Source: Neoroseomonas eburnea (GTDB lineage Bacteria; Pseudomonadota; Alphaproteobacteria; Acetobacterales; Acetobacteraceae). From it: 64,000 bases of DNA. The notes below the pieces were generated by a model, which saw nothing but the letters and a program-made list of their open reading frames with translations, had not been told where the DNA came from and made no database searches. Positions 8,435 to 20,793 of the stretch are shown piece after piece. The position numbers and the translations under genes were made by a program. The first letter of the stretch is position 1. Every line of letters starts with the position of its first letter. The stretch spans positions 1 through 64,000 of the forward strand of contig NZ_JAAEDL010000020.1 in NCBI RefSeq assembly GCF_018129005.1, read 5' to 3'.

Positions 8435-9339
8435 CCCGACTCCCGCCTCTGTCACGGATCCTGGCCGGGCCGCTGGCGTTCGCTCTCCTGGCCTCCGGCT
8501 GCGCCGCCCCCGGCTGGAGCGGCATGGACCTGGCCGATGGCTGCCGCAACCAGCTCGGCAGCTTCAACGGCGCCGGCGACGCCCTGCTCGCGGCGGACAC
8601 CGCCGCCGATGCCGGGCCGATCTCGGCGACCGGGTCCGGTGCCACCTGGCAGCGCCCCAGGACAACGACCAATTTCGGCCGCGGCGCGCCGGCGACCGGC
8701 ATCGAGGGAACGCTCGCGCAGGAGAACGCCGATCTCGACGCGCTGCAGATCGCGTTCGACGCGCTGCTCTACTGCCGCTGGATCGAGGCGCGGACCATCC
8801 GTGCCGAGCTCGCCGCCAACCGCGTGCCGCGGCCCACGGCGGAGTCCCGCATGGCGGCGTTGCGGGCACGGCTGCAGCGCGACCTCGCGCGCGCCCAGGC
8901 GGTGCTCGACGGCCTCGAACGCCGAGCCACGCAGCGGGAACCCGCGCTGGAGGCCGCCGCCCCCGGCAGCCGCGCCGCGGCGCAGCGCGCGCGGGCGGAC
9001 ACCGGCGCGACCCGGCGCGTGGTGGCGGCCGCGACCGTCCCGCTCCGCCTGCGGCCCGAGGCCGGGGCGCCGGAGATCGGCCGCGTCGCCGCCGGCCAGG
9101 CGGTGACGGTGCGCCCGGCGCAGTCCGGCTTCGCGCTGGTGGAAGGGCAGGGGGGCCTGCGGGGCTACGCGCCGACCGGCGCCTTCCAGATCGCCGAGCG
9201 CACCGCTCCCGTCGTGTCCGGCGGTGGCGGGCAGGTGCGCGTGCTGGTGGCGAGCAACATCGCCAAGCGCGACAATTTCGCCGAGAGCCTGGCGCTGGCG
9301 CGGGAGGCTGCGGTTTCCGGCTTCGAACTGGCGAGTTGA
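8431..9339 (+). CDS. putative outer-membrane lipoprotein with SH3-like domain
   Basis: A 302-residue lipoprotein. A hydrophobic signal (LAGPLAFALLASGC) ends in a lipobox with the lipidated Cys near residue 20. The middle is helical and Ala/Arg-rich (RMAALRARLQRDLARAQAVLDGL), probably coiled coil. The region at about 195-250 looks like a bacterial SH3 domain (VVAAATVPLRLRPEAGAPEIGRV then GLRGYAPTGAFQI). The GTG start overlaps the preceding TGA by 2 bp (8431-8433 versus 8432-8434), implying co-expression with the Stv-like protein. The stop codon forms the first bases of a family-A repeat. The role is probably in the cell envelope. Confidence 0.72.
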   Translation: MTRLPPLSRILAGPLAFALLASGCAAPGWSGMDLADGCRNQLGSFNGAGDALLAADTAADAGPISATGSGATWQRPRTTTNFGRGAPATGIEGTLAQENADLDALQIAFDALLYCRWIEARTIRAELAANRVPRPTAESRMAALRARLQRDLARAQAVLDGLERRATQREPALEAAAPGSRAAAQRARADTGATRRVVAAATVPLRLRPEAGAPEIGRVAAGQAVTVRPAQSGFALVEGQGGLRGYAPTGAFQIAERTAPVVSGGGGQVRVLVASNIAKRDNFAESLALAREAAVSGFELAS

Positions 9340-9472
9340 GAGGGGCGCCGCCCCTCTCAAACGCTCCCCGCCAAAGGCCGCAGGGCCTTTGGAAACCGTG
9401 ACGTGAGTCACCGCGGGTCCAGGGGACCGCAGTCCCCTGGTGGGGGAGTTCGAGGGGGCGACGCCCCCTCGG
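9337..9472 (+). repeat. family-A multi-hairpin repeat, copy 1
   Basis: A 136-bp element made of consecutive hairpins. The first is a perfect 10-bp stem (9337-9346 / 9350-9359) whose first three bases are the stop codon of the lipoprotein. Then come CCAAAGGCC..GGCCTTTGG, GTGAC..GTCAC, CCAGGGGAC..GTCCCCTGG and CGAGGGGGC..GCCCCCTCG. Copy 2 at 14187-14322 has the same length and, by eye, 11 mismatches. Confidence 0.85.
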
Positions 9473-9481
9473 CCGGTTTGA

Positions 9482-11536
<2,055 letters not shown>

Positions 11537-11581
11537 GACCGGCCAGCCATTCGGCAGACCTGGTATCGGGGGCCTGTGTTT

Positions 11582-11613
11582 CGCGCGCGGCCGCCCCACC
11601 GGCCCCGCGCGCG
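11582..11613. terminator. hairpin between convergent parE and permease genes
   Basis: A perfect 9-bp stem CGCGCGCGG/CCGCGCGCG (11582-11590 / 11605-11613) with a 14-nt loop sits between the two convergent stop codons. No T tract follows; it is placed as a bidirectional terminator by position. Confidence 0.45.
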
Positions 11614-11618
11614 GGGAT

Positions 11619-12905
11619 TCAGATCAGCGCGAACTTCACCGCCGAGAGCGCCGCGATCAGCCACACCGCCCCATGCACCTCGCCCGGGCGCCCGGCCAGC
11701 GTCTTGCCCCCCGCATAGGCGATGAAGCCGAGCCCGATCCCGGTCGCGATCGAGAAGGTGAAGGGCATCGCCAGCGCGGTGACGATCGCCGGCATGTATT
11801 CGGTCGCGTCCTCCCAGTTCAGCTCCTGCAGCGCCTTGGCCATCAGGCAGGCGACGAAGACCAGCGCCGGCGCCGTGGCGAAGGCCGGGATCGAGGTCGC
11901 GAGCGGGGCGAGGAACAGCGCCAGCAGGAACAGCACGCCGACCGTCACCGCGGTCAGCCCGGTGCGCCCACCCGCCTGGATGCCCGCCGCGCTCTCGATG
12001 TAGCTGACGGTCGTGGAGGTCCCGAGCACCGCGCCCGACATCGCGCCGGTGGAATCCGCGATCAGCGCGCGGCCGAGGTTCGGCACCGTGCCGTCCTTGT
12101 TCATCAGCCCCGCGCGATGGACCGTGCCGATCAGCGTGCCGGTGTTGTCGAGCAGATCGACCAGGAAGAAGGTGAAGACGATCCCGGCGATGCCGAGCCC
12201 GAGCGCGCCGGGGATGTCGAGCTGCAGGAAGGTCGGCGCCAGGGAAGGCGGCAGGCTCGCGATCCCCTGGAAGCTGGTCAGCCCGAAGGGAATGCCCGCC
12301 GCCGCGGTGGCGATGATGCCGATGACGATGGCCCCGGGCACGCCGCGCGCCGACAGCCCCGCGATCACCAGGAAGCCGGCGCAGGCGATCAGCGTCGAGG
12401 TCTGCGCGATCGGCCCGAGTGTCACCAGCGTTGCCGGATGTGCCGCCACCAGGCCCATGTTCTTCAGCCCGATCAGCCCGAGAAAGAAGCCGATCCCCGC
12501 GGCGATGCCGAACTTCAGCGAGACCGGGATGCCGTTCACCAGCCATTCCCGGACCTTCAGCACCGAGACGGCGAAGAACAGCAGCCCCGAGACGAACACC
12601 GCGCCGAGCGCCACCTGCCAGGGCACCCCCATGCCCTGGACGACCGCGAAGGCGAAATAGGCGTTCAGCCCCATCCCCGGCGCCAGCGCGATGGGGAAGT
12701 TCGCGATCAGTCCCATCAGCATCGACCCGATCGCCGCGGCAAGGCAGGTGGCGACGAAGGCGGCGCCCGGGTCGATCCCCGCCGCCGCCATGATCGAGGG
12801 GTTCACGACGATGATGTAGGCCATGGTCAGGAAGGTGGAGAGGCCGGCGAGCATCTCCGTGCGCGGATCCGTCCCGCGCGCGGTGAGCGAGAAGAAGCGG
12901 TCCAA
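11619..12905 (-). CDS. NCS2 family purine (adenine/guanine/hypoxanthine) permease, AzgA-like
   Basis: A 428-residue inner-membrane nucleobase:cation symporter with 12-14 hydrophobic segments. AzgA-type signatures: FFSLTARGTDPRTEMLAG at the N-terminus, TMAYIIVVNP in helix 1, ALAPGMGLNAYF near residue 85, FFLVDLLDNTGTL in the middle and GTSTTVSYIESAAGI after it. Substrate range (adenine, guanine, hypoxanthine) is inferred from AzgA relatives. No ATG gives a sensible start. The TTG at 12905 is chosen because GGAGG lies 8 bp upstream and the protein then begins LDRFF, as relatives do. Confidence 0.9.
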   Translation of the reverse strand: MDRFFSLTARGTDPRTEMLAGLSTFLTMAYIIVVNPSIMAAAGIDPGAAFVATCLAAAIGSMLMGLIANFPIALAPGMGLNAYFAFAVVQGMGVPWQVALGAVFVSGLLFFAVSVLKVREWLVNGIPVSLKFGIAAGIGFFLGLIGLKNMGLVAAHPATLVTLGPIAQTSTLIACAGFLVIAGLSARGVPGAIVIGIIATAAAGIPFGLTSFQGIASLPPSLAPTFLQLDIPGALGLGIAGIVFTFFLVDLLDNTGTLIGTVHRAGLMNKDGTVPNLGRALIADSTGAMSGAVLGTSTTVSYIESAAGIQAGGRTGLTAVTVGVLFLLALFLAPLATSIPAFATAPALVFVACLMAKALQELNWEDATEYMPAIVTALAMPFTFSIATGIGLGFIAYAGGKTLAGRPGEVHGAVWLIAALSAVKFALI

Positions 12906-13034
12906 GGTCGGGTCCTCCGGGGCTGGGCCGGAGGACGATAGCGGGCGCCGCGCGAGTCGCGCGCGCGGCCGCACCCCCTTTCGCCGCGGCGATTTCGCCC
13001 TAGGCTGCGCGCCGAGCCCCACAGGAGACCCGCC

Positions 13035-14189
13035 ATGCTGCCGTCCCAGCGCGCCCTGTTCGACATCCCGCGCGACGTTGCCTACCTCAACGCGGCCGCC
13101 TGGTCTCCGCTGCCGCTCGCGGTGCAGGAAGCCGGGCGGCTCGGCGTCGCGCGCAAGGGACGGCCCTGGGAGATCGACCCCGCGCTGCCGGCTCGCGTCA
13201 TCGAACGCAGCCGCGCTGCCGCCGCCGCGCTGATCGGCGCCGCGGCCGAGGATGTCGCGGTGATCCCTTCCGTCTCCTACGGCGTCGCCGTGGCGGGGAA
13301 GATCTTCGCCCCGCCCGCGGGCAGTCGCGTCCTGGTCTTCGAGGACGACCATTCCTCCCCGGTGCTCGAATGGATGCAGCGCGCCCCGTCGCAGGGCTTC
13401 ACGGTGGACACGGTGAGGCGCCCGGCCGACGGCGACTGGACCGCGGCGGTCGAGGAGGCGGTCGCGCGCCCCGGCGCGCCGGTCTCGATCGCCTCCGTCT
13501 CCAACCTGCACTGGTCGGATGGCGCGGTGCTCGACATGGACCGCATCGCGGCGGCACTGAGGGCGAAGGGCGCGGCGCTGCTGATCGATGCGACGCATGG
13601 CGCGGGGATGATGGATCTCGACGTGGCGCGCATCGATCCCGACTTCCTGATCTTCCCGACCTACAAATGGGTGCTCGGCCCCTATGGCCGCGCCTTCATC
13701 TACATCGCGAAGCGCCACCAGGATGGCGTGCCGCTGGAACAGACCGGCTTCGGGCGGCGCGGCGTGCAGAACGATCGCGTGCCGTATCTCGCCGATCTCT
13801 CCTACGCGCCGACCGCGCGTCGCTTCGACATGGGCGAGCGCGACCATTTCGTCGGTCTTGAGATGGCCGCGGCGGGCATGGAACTGATGGCGTCCTGGGG
13901 CCATGCCGCGATCGCCGAACGCTGCGCCATGCTGACCGCGCGGCTCGAGGATGGGCTCGCCGCCGCCGGCGCGATCCTGCCGCGACGGGACCTGCGGGCG
14001 CCGCATGTCCTCTGCGTTGCCTTCCCCGGCGGCATGCCGGCCGGCCTGATCGAACGCCTCGCCGCACGTGGCGCCTATGCCGCGCCGCGCCTCGGGCGGC
14101 TGCGGATCAGCCCGCATGTCTACAATGACGAGGAGGATGTGGACCGCTTCGTCGCGGCGTTCCGCGCGGAACTGCGGCAGGCGGCCTGA
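13035..14189 (+). CDS. class V aminotransferase-fold PLP enzyme (cysteine-desulfurase-like)
   Basis: A 384-residue PLP-dependent enzyme of fold type I, class V. The PLP Lys is K211 in FPTYKWVLGPYG. A conserved Asp (LLIDATHGAG) for the pyridine nitrogen precedes it, and SVSNLHWSDG marks the phosphate/substrate region. It lacks an obvious cysteine-desulfurase Cys loop, so an aminotransferase or isopenicillin-N-epimerase-like activity is as likely; the substrate is unknown. There is no signal peptide. A GGAG lies 10 bp upstream of the ATG. It is divergent from the purine permease, and its stop codon lies inside the first stem of a family-A repeat. Confidence 0.82.
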   Translation: MLPSQRALFDIPRDVAYLNAAAWSPLPLAVQEAGRLGVARKGRPWEIDPALPARVIERSRAAAAALIGAAAEDVAVIPSVSYGVAVAGKIFAPPAGSRVLVFEDDHSSPVLEWMQRAPSQGFTVDTVRRPADGDWTAAVEEAVARPGAPVSIASVSNLHWSDGAVLDMDRIAAALRAKGAALLIDATHGAGMMDLDVARIDPDFLIFPTYKWVLGPYGRAFIYIAKRHQDGVPLEQTGFGRRGVQNDRVPYLADLSYAPTARRFDMGERDHFVGLEMAAAGMELMASWGHAAIAERCAMLTARLEDGLAAAGAILPRRDLRAPHVLCVAFPGGMPAGLIERLAARGAYAAPRLGRLRISPHVYNDEEDVDRFVAAFRAELRQAA

Positions 14190-14322
14190 GAGGGGCGCTG
14201 CCCCTCTCGGACTCTCCCCGCCAAAGGCCAAAGGGCCTTCGGAAACCGTGACTCGAGTCACCGCGGGTCCAGGGGACCGCAGTCCCCTGGCGGGGGAGTT
14301 CGAGGGGGCGGCGCCCCCTCGG
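14187..14322 (+). repeat. family-A multi-hairpin repeat, copy 2
   Basis: A 136-bp element colinear with copy 1 at 9337, without gaps. It again begins exactly with the TGA stop codon of the upstream gene, which forms part of the first stem (14187-14196 / 14200-14209). Several differences fall in loops or are exchanged within the same stem; for example GTGACGTGAGTCAC becomes GTGACTCGAGTCAC. It ends 2 bp before the convergent DUF6973-type gene. Confidence 0.85.
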
Positions 14323-14324
14323 GA

Positions 14325-14855
14325 TCACCGCCCGAAGGTCAGCGACTTCGTCGGCACCAGCACGTTGCCGTTGGCCTTGTCCACCACGCGCAGCCGCCCC
14401 TGCAGGAAGGCGTTCATCGTCGCCTCCTGCAGGTCTCCGTCGGAGGCGGTCTTGCTGCGCACGCCGATCTCGATCCCGATCGCGTTGTTGAAGAGATCCA
14501 TCCGGGACGCCGGCGAGCCCCATTCCGCGTTCATCTCGTGGGTGGTCAGCACCAGCAGCGCATCCTCGTAGCCGAGGTCGCGGCCGAGCATGGCGGAGAG
14601 GTAGCAGTGCCGCAGCGCATCCGCCGGCCCCGCGTTGCGGGATGCGCTGGCGGTCTCCTCGGCCTCCTCCTCGTCCATCTCGGCGGTGAAGGCGTAGGAG
14701 ACGTTGCGCGACCAGCGCAGCGCCTCCTTCCTTGCCGCCAGCAGCTTCGGCAGCGAGGTGGCGTTCAGCACGATGGCGCCGGCCTCGTGGGCATTGGTGC
14801 CGGCGTGGCGCAGCAGGCCGTTCGCGGCCTCGATCAGATCATCCATGAAGGACAT
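14325..14855 (-). CDS. DUF6973-like protein of unknown function
   Basis: A 176-residue, mostly helical cytoplasmic protein. The core pattern GPADALRHCYLSAMLGRDLGY, then TTHEMNAEWGSP and RMDLFNNAIGIEIG, matches what I recall of DUF6973, with conserved H and HE residues suggesting a metal or hydrolase site. An acidic run EMDEEEAEE lies near residue 55. The ATG at 14855 is chosen over one at 14900 because GGGAGAG lies about 7 bp upstream. The function is not known, and the DUF assignment is from motif memory. Confidence 0.65.
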   Translation of the reverse strand: MSFMDDLIEAANGLLRHAGTNAHEAGAIVLNATSLPKLLAARKEALRWSRNVSYAFTAEMDEEEAEETASASRNAGPADALRHCYLSAMLGRDLGYEDALLVLTTHEMNAEWGSPASRMDLFNNAIGIEIGVRSKTASDGDLQEATMNAFLQGRLRVVDKANGNVLVPTKSLTFGR

Positions 14856-15018
14856 GTCGTAGCTCTCCCGATGCGTCGTCCCGCCCGGGGAAGACGACAC
14901 TGCGCGGCCAAGGCGGCCGATCGGTGACTAGGGCAGGCTCGGAGCCTCTGCCACGAAGACCTTCACGGCTGCGTGTCGAGCTGCGACCTGCGTCACATCC
15001 GCCTCGCGGAAAAGGAAA

Positions 15019-15043
15019 GGGCCCCGCGCGATGCGCGGAGCCC
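15019..15043 (-). terminator. intrinsic terminator of glnA
   Basis: An 11-bp stem with one G-T pair (15019-15029 / 15033-15043) and a 3-nt loop lies 26 bp after the glnA stop. Read on the minus strand it is followed by a T-rich tract (TTTCCTTTTCC), as expected of a rho-independent terminator. Confidence 0.75.
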
Positions 15044-15068
15044 CCGTTTTCGTCCGGTCCTTGAAGGA

Positions 15069-16511
<1,443 letters not shown>

Positions 16512-16672
16512 GATGTGCGGTCCTGTTCCCTGACTGCGAATTCCCCGAAACCTCGATCTCGCGCCGCGGCTTCGGTGCCCCGCGGCGCGACCCGGCACCG
16601 GGGGGCGGCCCTGGTCGGGCCAACCCCCGGCTGTTCCGGCCCGGCGGGCGCCGAGGGCGCCCCTGCCGGACC

Positions 16673-16707
16673 CCGTCCGCCCTTCCGCCGATGAGAAGGG
16701 CGGGCGG
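16673..16707 (-). other. stable hairpin in the glnB-glnA intercistronic region
   Basis: A 13-bp stem with one wobble pair (16673-16685 / 16695-16707) begins 12 bp after the glnB stop. No T tract follows on the minus strand, so it is more likely an RNA-stability or partial-attenuation element between glnB and glnA than a full terminator. The role is inferred. Confidence 0.4.
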
Positions 16708-16719
16708 AAAACCCCCCGC

Positions 16720-17413
<694 letters not shown>

Positions 17414-18607
17414 ATGCAGCCGCAGAACGCTCTCCTCTCCGCCACCGGCACCACGATCTTCACCGTCATGTCGGCGCTGGCCAACCAGCACCAGGCGATC
17501 AATCTCGGCCAGGGCTTCCCGGACTATGACGGGCCGGAGGACGTGGTCCGCGCCGCCGCGGAGGCGCTGCTCGACGGCCGCAACCAATATCCGCCCATGA
17601 CCGGCGTGCCCGAGCTGCGCAGCGCCGTCGCCGCGCACAACAAGCGCTTCTACGGGCTCGATGTCGATGCGAATGCCGAGGTGGTCGTCACCTCCGGCGC
17701 CACCGAGGCGATCACCGCCTGCCTCATGGCCGTGCTCAACCCCGGCGATGAATGCGTGCTGATCGAGCCGCTGTACGACACCTACCTGCCGGTGGTGAAG
17801 CTGCTCGGCGCCGTGCCGAAGCTGGTGCGCCTCTCCCCGCCGAACTGGGAGCTGCCGCGCGCCGAGCTCGCCGCCGCCTTCGGGCCGAAGACCAAGGCGA
17901 TCCTGTTCAACACGCCGATGAACCCGACCGGCAAGGTGTTCACCGCGGCCGAGCTCGCCTTCATCGCCGACCTGGTCGCCCGCCACGACTGCTACGCGAT
18001 CTGCGACGAGGTCTATGAGCACCTGACCTTCGACGGCTGGAAGCACATCCCGCTGATGACGCTGCCAGGGATGCGCGAGCGCTGCATGCGCATCGGCAGC
18101 GCCGGCAAGACGTTTTCGCTCACCGGCTGGAAGGTCGGCTACATCACCTGCGACAAGGCCCTCGCGCCGAACATCGCCAAGGCGCACCAGAACCTGACCT
18201 TCACCACGCCGCCCAACCTGCAGCGCGCGGTCGCGGTGGGGCTGGCGAAGGACGATGCCTATTTCGCCGGGTTGTCGTCCCACCTGCAGCAGAAGCGCGA
18301 CCGGCTCGCCTCCGGCCTCGCGCGCCTGGGCTTCGGCGTGCTGCAGACGCAGGGTACCTACTTCATCACCACCGACGTCCGGCCGCTGGGCTGGAACGGG
18401 GACGACGTCTCCTTCTGCCGCACCCTGACCGAGGAGGCGAAGGTCACCGCCATTCCCGTGACCGCCTTCTACGCCAGCGAGGGAGCGCCCAACCACTATG
18501 CGCGCTTCGCCTTCTGCAAGGGCGACGCGCTGCTGGACGAGGCGCTCGCCCGGATGGAGGCCTGGCTGGTGTCGCGCGGCACGGCGCCGCGCGCCGCGGC
18601 CGGCTGA
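17414..18607 (+). CDS. class I/II PLP aminotransferase (DapC/YbdL-like)
   Basis: A 397-residue fold-type I aminotransferase. The Schiff-base Lys is K232 in SAGKTFSLTGWKVGY. INLGQGFPDYDGP near the N-terminus and FNTPMNPTGKVFT are typical of the kynurenine/methionine aminotransferase branch (YbdL, DapC-like). ICDEVYEHL supplies the PLP-ring Asp and Tyr. Its in vivo amino donor is unknown; relatives act on methionine, kynurenine or succinyl-diaminopimelate. The ATG at 17414 is chosen because homologues start a few residues before the LLSATGTTIF stretch. It is divergent from glnB. A nest of repeats follows the stop codon. Confidence 0.88.
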   Translation: MQPQNALLSATGTTIFTVMSALANQHQAINLGQGFPDYDGPEDVVRAAAEALLDGRNQYPPMTGVPELRSAVAAHNKRFYGLDVDANAEVVVTSGATEAITACLMAVLNPGDECVLIEPLYDTYLPVVKLLGAVPKLVRLSPPNWELPRAELAAAFGPKTKAILFNTPMNPTGKVFTAAELAFIADLVARHDCYAICDEVYEHLTFDGWKHIPLMTLPGMRERCMRIGSAGKTFSLTGWKVGYITCDKALAPNIAKAHQNLTFTTPPNLQRAVAVGLAKDDAYFAGLSSHLQQKRDRLASGLARLGFGVLQTQGTYFITTDVRPLGWNGDDVSFCRTLTEEAKVTAIPVTAFYASEGAPNHYARFAFCKGDALLDEALARMEAWLVSRGTAPRAAAG

Positions 18608-18632
18608 GCCGCGGCGCCGCTCGGCGCTGGCG

Positions 18633-18740
18633 CGCGCCTGGAGCGGCTGCCGTGCGCCTCGGCTCACGGCAACCACTCCAACCTCCTGTTTCCGCGGGCA
18701 TCGTCACCCGATCGGGTGATTCCGGCCGATCGGGGTCTGC
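18633..18740 (-). repeat. family-D repeat, copy 3 (inverted)
   Basis: Its reverse complement aligns end to end with the element at 47297-47401: AGAGCAGA, the GATC-containing palindrome, a GATGC segment, then the GGAG..CTCC hairpin. The second hairpin here is a 15-bp stem with two wobble pairs. Confidence 0.75.
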
Positions 18741-18741
18741 T

Positions 18742-18850
18742 CTCATACCAACGGCCGCTATTCGCGACCGCTGGCATCGGCCGCTTCGTGCCCCCGGGCG
18801 CCGGGCGCAAGCCTCCGGTCTGCCTGGCGTCGCCGGAGCGCCGGCGGGCC
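18742..18850 (+). repeat. family-C repeat, copy 1 (109 bp)
   Basis: Colinear and equal in length with 58168-58276, with about 10 mismatches by eye. It starts CTCATACCA and ends CCGGCGGGCC. It directly abuts the family-D copy. Confidence 0.8.
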
Positions 18851-18862
18851 GGATTCCGGATC

Positions 18863-18933
18863 CCCGGTCACCTCGCAAGGCAAGGTGACCGGGTGCCCGT
18901 CGCGGCTTCGGCACGAGTCAAGAACTCGTGCCG
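18863..18933. repeat. two consecutive perfect hairpins
   Basis: There is an 11-bp perfect stem (18863-18873 / 18883-18893) and, 15 bp on, a 10-bp perfect stem (18909-18918 / 18924-18933). Neither is followed by a T tract. Confidence 0.6.
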
Positions 18934-19337
18934 CTCGTATCATGCGGCCGGGGCCGGTTGCCGGGACGGGGCCGCTGCAACCCTGGGTCATGCGCTGGGG
19001 GGCCGTCGCGCCGCGACCCCGGATGGTTGACCATCGGCTGTGCTGCCGCGGCGGTAGCGGCGGCCGCCGGGGTACCCGCAGAAGCTGATCGCCCCACCGC
19101 GCAGCGCGATCGCCGGGCGGCCGAATCGTGATGACGCTCCTGTGTCCTTCGCGCCGTGAAAGCGGCGGAAATTCGTTAATTTTGCGTTAATCCAATACTT
19201 GTGGGGGTGGTGGCGGAATGCCCGCAATCCGTGGTGGGTGATGCCATAGGGATCATTTTTGAGATTTTTTAACTGATTGCAAACGGGAGAACTGCTGTGA
19301 TTAGCTACGCCCGGTGATTGCATCGGGGGTAGGCATC

Positions 19338-19628
19338 ATGTCGGATACGGGAACCTTCGACCGGCGGAGTATCGAGGCGATCTACCGCCGGGGCGGGACG
19401 CCGGAGGGGGGACTCGCGATCGCGCTCGGCGTGATCGCCATCCTCATCGGCCTCAGCGCCATCGGGGCCGGGGCCTGGCTCGCCTACGGCAACGTGGTCT
19501 GGCTGTTCGCGCTGCCGGGTGGCCTGCCGGCAGCCGAGGCGCAGACCATCAGCGTCTACCTCGTCGCCTGCGGCGCCCTGACGACTCTCCTGGGCGCCCT
19601 CAGCATCTACAAGTCGCAGGACATGTGA
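19338..19628 (+). CDS. small two-helix membrane protein of unknown function
   Basis: A 96-residue protein not recognised as any named family. The N-terminus is soluble (MSDTGTFDRRSIEAIYRRGG). Then come two hydrophobic helices: residues about 36-62 (IALGVIAILIGLSAIGAGAWL) and about 78-94 (VYLVACGALTTLLGALSI). The ATG at 19338 follows GGGGTAGG at 19325-19333. The upstream region (19150-19300) is strikingly AT-rich for this genome and suggests a strong or separately regulated promoter. A 13-bp hairpin terminator lies 62 bp after the stop. Confidence 0.65.
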   Translation: MSDTGTFDRRSIEAIYRRGGTPEGGLAIALGVIAILIGLSAIGAGAWLAYGNVVWLFALPGGLPAAEAQTISVYLVACGALTTLLGALSIYKSQDM

Positions 19629-19689
19629 GGAGCGCGCCGGTCGCTTGGGGGAGCGGCCGGACGCGACATGTGAGCCCTGCGGCTTGACG

Positions 19690-19719
19690 AAGGGCCGGGC
19701 GCGACGGCGCCCGGCCCTT
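19690..19719 (+). terminator. rho-independent terminator hairpin
   Basis: A perfect stem GGGCCGGGCGC/GCGCCCGGCCC (19692-19702 / 19707-19717), extended by AA/TT, with a GACG loop. It lies between the convergent small-membrane-protein and LysR genes. Confidence 0.7.
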
Positions 19720-19797
19720 GACGTTCGCACGGCCGGCCGGGCGACCGCCCGCGAAGCCGGGACTCCGATGCCAAGCCGGCCGAAAGCCTGGCCGGTA

Positions 19798-20685
19798 TCA
19801 GATGGACCCTCCGGCGTCGGTCTTCGCCTGCGCCACCAGCCAGGCGCGGAAGGCCGCCATGGCTTCGGTCTCCGTGCGCGACCGCAATCGCGTCAGCCAA
19901 TATGCGCCGAGCGTCACCTCCTCGGCGAAGGGCCGCACCAGCCGGCCTTCGCGCAGGTCTCGCCCGAACATCCGTGCCGGCAGCAGCGCGACCCCGGCCC
20001 CCTGTGCCGCGGCCTCGGCCATGGTCAGCGAGGAATCGAAGACGAAGCCGCGGATGTTCGGCGCCGGCAGGCCGGCGGCGGCGAACCAGCGTTCCCATTC
20101 GTCGGTGCGGTAGGACCGCAGCAGTGTCTCCCCCATCAGGTCCGAGGGCTGCCGCAGCCGGTGTGCAAGATGGGCTGCACAGAGCGGCGACAGCGGGGCG
20201 GCGAAGAGCCGCGTCGCCTCGGTGCCGTGCCAGGCGCCGTCGCCGAAGCGGATGGCGCCGTCCAGCCCTTCGCCGGCCAGGTCCACGCGGTTGTTGTTGG
20301 TCATCAGCCGCAGGTCCACGAAGGGATGCGCGGCACGGAATTCCGGCAGCCGCGGCAGCAGCCAGCCGGTGACGAAGGTGCCGACGGCGCCGAGCGTCAG
20401 CACCTCCTGCAGTCTGCCGCCGCGGAAGCGATCCAGCGTGCCGGCGATGCGCCGGAAGGCATCGGTCAGCACGGGAAGGAGCGCCTCCCCTTCCTCGGTG
20501 AGCGCCAGCCCGCGCGGGAGCCGCCGGAACAGCGTGACTCCCAAGATTTCCTCAAGGCCCTTCACCTGCTGGCTGACCGCGGCCTGGGTCACGCGCAGCT
20601 CCAGCCCGGCGCGCGTCAGGCTCAGATGCCTTGCCGCGGCTTCGAAAGCGCGCAGGGCATTGAGGGGAAGGTGCGGCAGCGTCAT
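19798..20685 (-). CDS. LysR-family regulator, AmpR/GcvA type
   Basis: A 295-residue LysR transcription factor. The winged HTH is at residues about 9-65 (LNALRAFEAAARHLSLTRAG, VTQAAVSQQVKGLEEILG). The effector domain carries the AmpR/GcvA-type RLMTNNNRVDLAGEGLDGAIRFG. It is divergent from the class A beta-lactamase at 20794 with 108 bp between start codons, the classical ampR-bla layout. It is therefore likely to control that gene in response to a cell-wall signal. The ATG at 20685 gives the normal N-terminus. AmpR function is inferred from position and subfamily. Confidence 0.85.
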   Translation of the reverse strand: MTLPHLPLNALRAFEAAARHLSLTRAGLELRVTQAAVSQQVKGLEEILGVTLFRRLPRGLALTEEGEALLPVLTDAFRRIAGTLDRFRGGRLQEVLTLGAVGTFVTGWLLPRLPEFRAAHPFVDLRLMTNNNRVDLAGEGLDGAIRFGDGAWHGTEATRLFAAPLSPLCAAHLAHRLRQPSDLMGETLLRSYRTDEWERWFAAAGLPAPNIRGFVFDSSLTMAEAAAQGAGVALLPARMFGRDLREGRLVRPFAEEVTLGAYWLTRLRSRTETEAMAAFRAWLVAQAKTDAGGSI

Positions 20686-20710
20686 TTGGAACCGATCAGT
20701 TCTTCTTGGG

Positions 20711-20724
20711 ATTCTTGCAAGGAT
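20711..20724. promoter_or_regulatory. candidate LysR/AmpR operator
   Basis: A near-perfect 14-bp palindrome, ATTCTTGCAAGGAT (central CTTGCAAG), lies in the AT-richer part of the 108-bp gap between the divergent regulator and beta-lactamase. This is where AmpR-type proteins bind. It was not matched to a published consensus. Confidence 0.35.
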
Positions 20725-20793
20725 TAGTCGTTTGTCGCCGCTGCCACGGGCGGGCCAGTGTCGCGCCGCCAACAGCCAGAAGGGAGACACGGC

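Larger units (their letters stand above)
18608..19337. other. 730-bp gene-free region: repeats, two hairpins, then AT-rich promoter
   Basis: No credible gene is present. In order it holds an inverted family-D repeat (18633-18740), a family-C repeat (18742-18850), two perfect hairpins (18863-18893 and 18909-18933), then about 200 bp with nothing recognisable. Finally an AT-rich stretch (about 19150-19300) is probably the promoter of the small membrane protein at 19338. Confidence 0.7.

Noticed and set aside
18716..19030. Open frame that crosses the family-C repeat and is shared by its other copy near 58168
   Set aside because: The frame is open in both copies, but it has no ribosome site, the start differs, and it extends into unrelated sequence on each side. 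It is better explained as a DNA or RNA repeat in GC-rich sequence.
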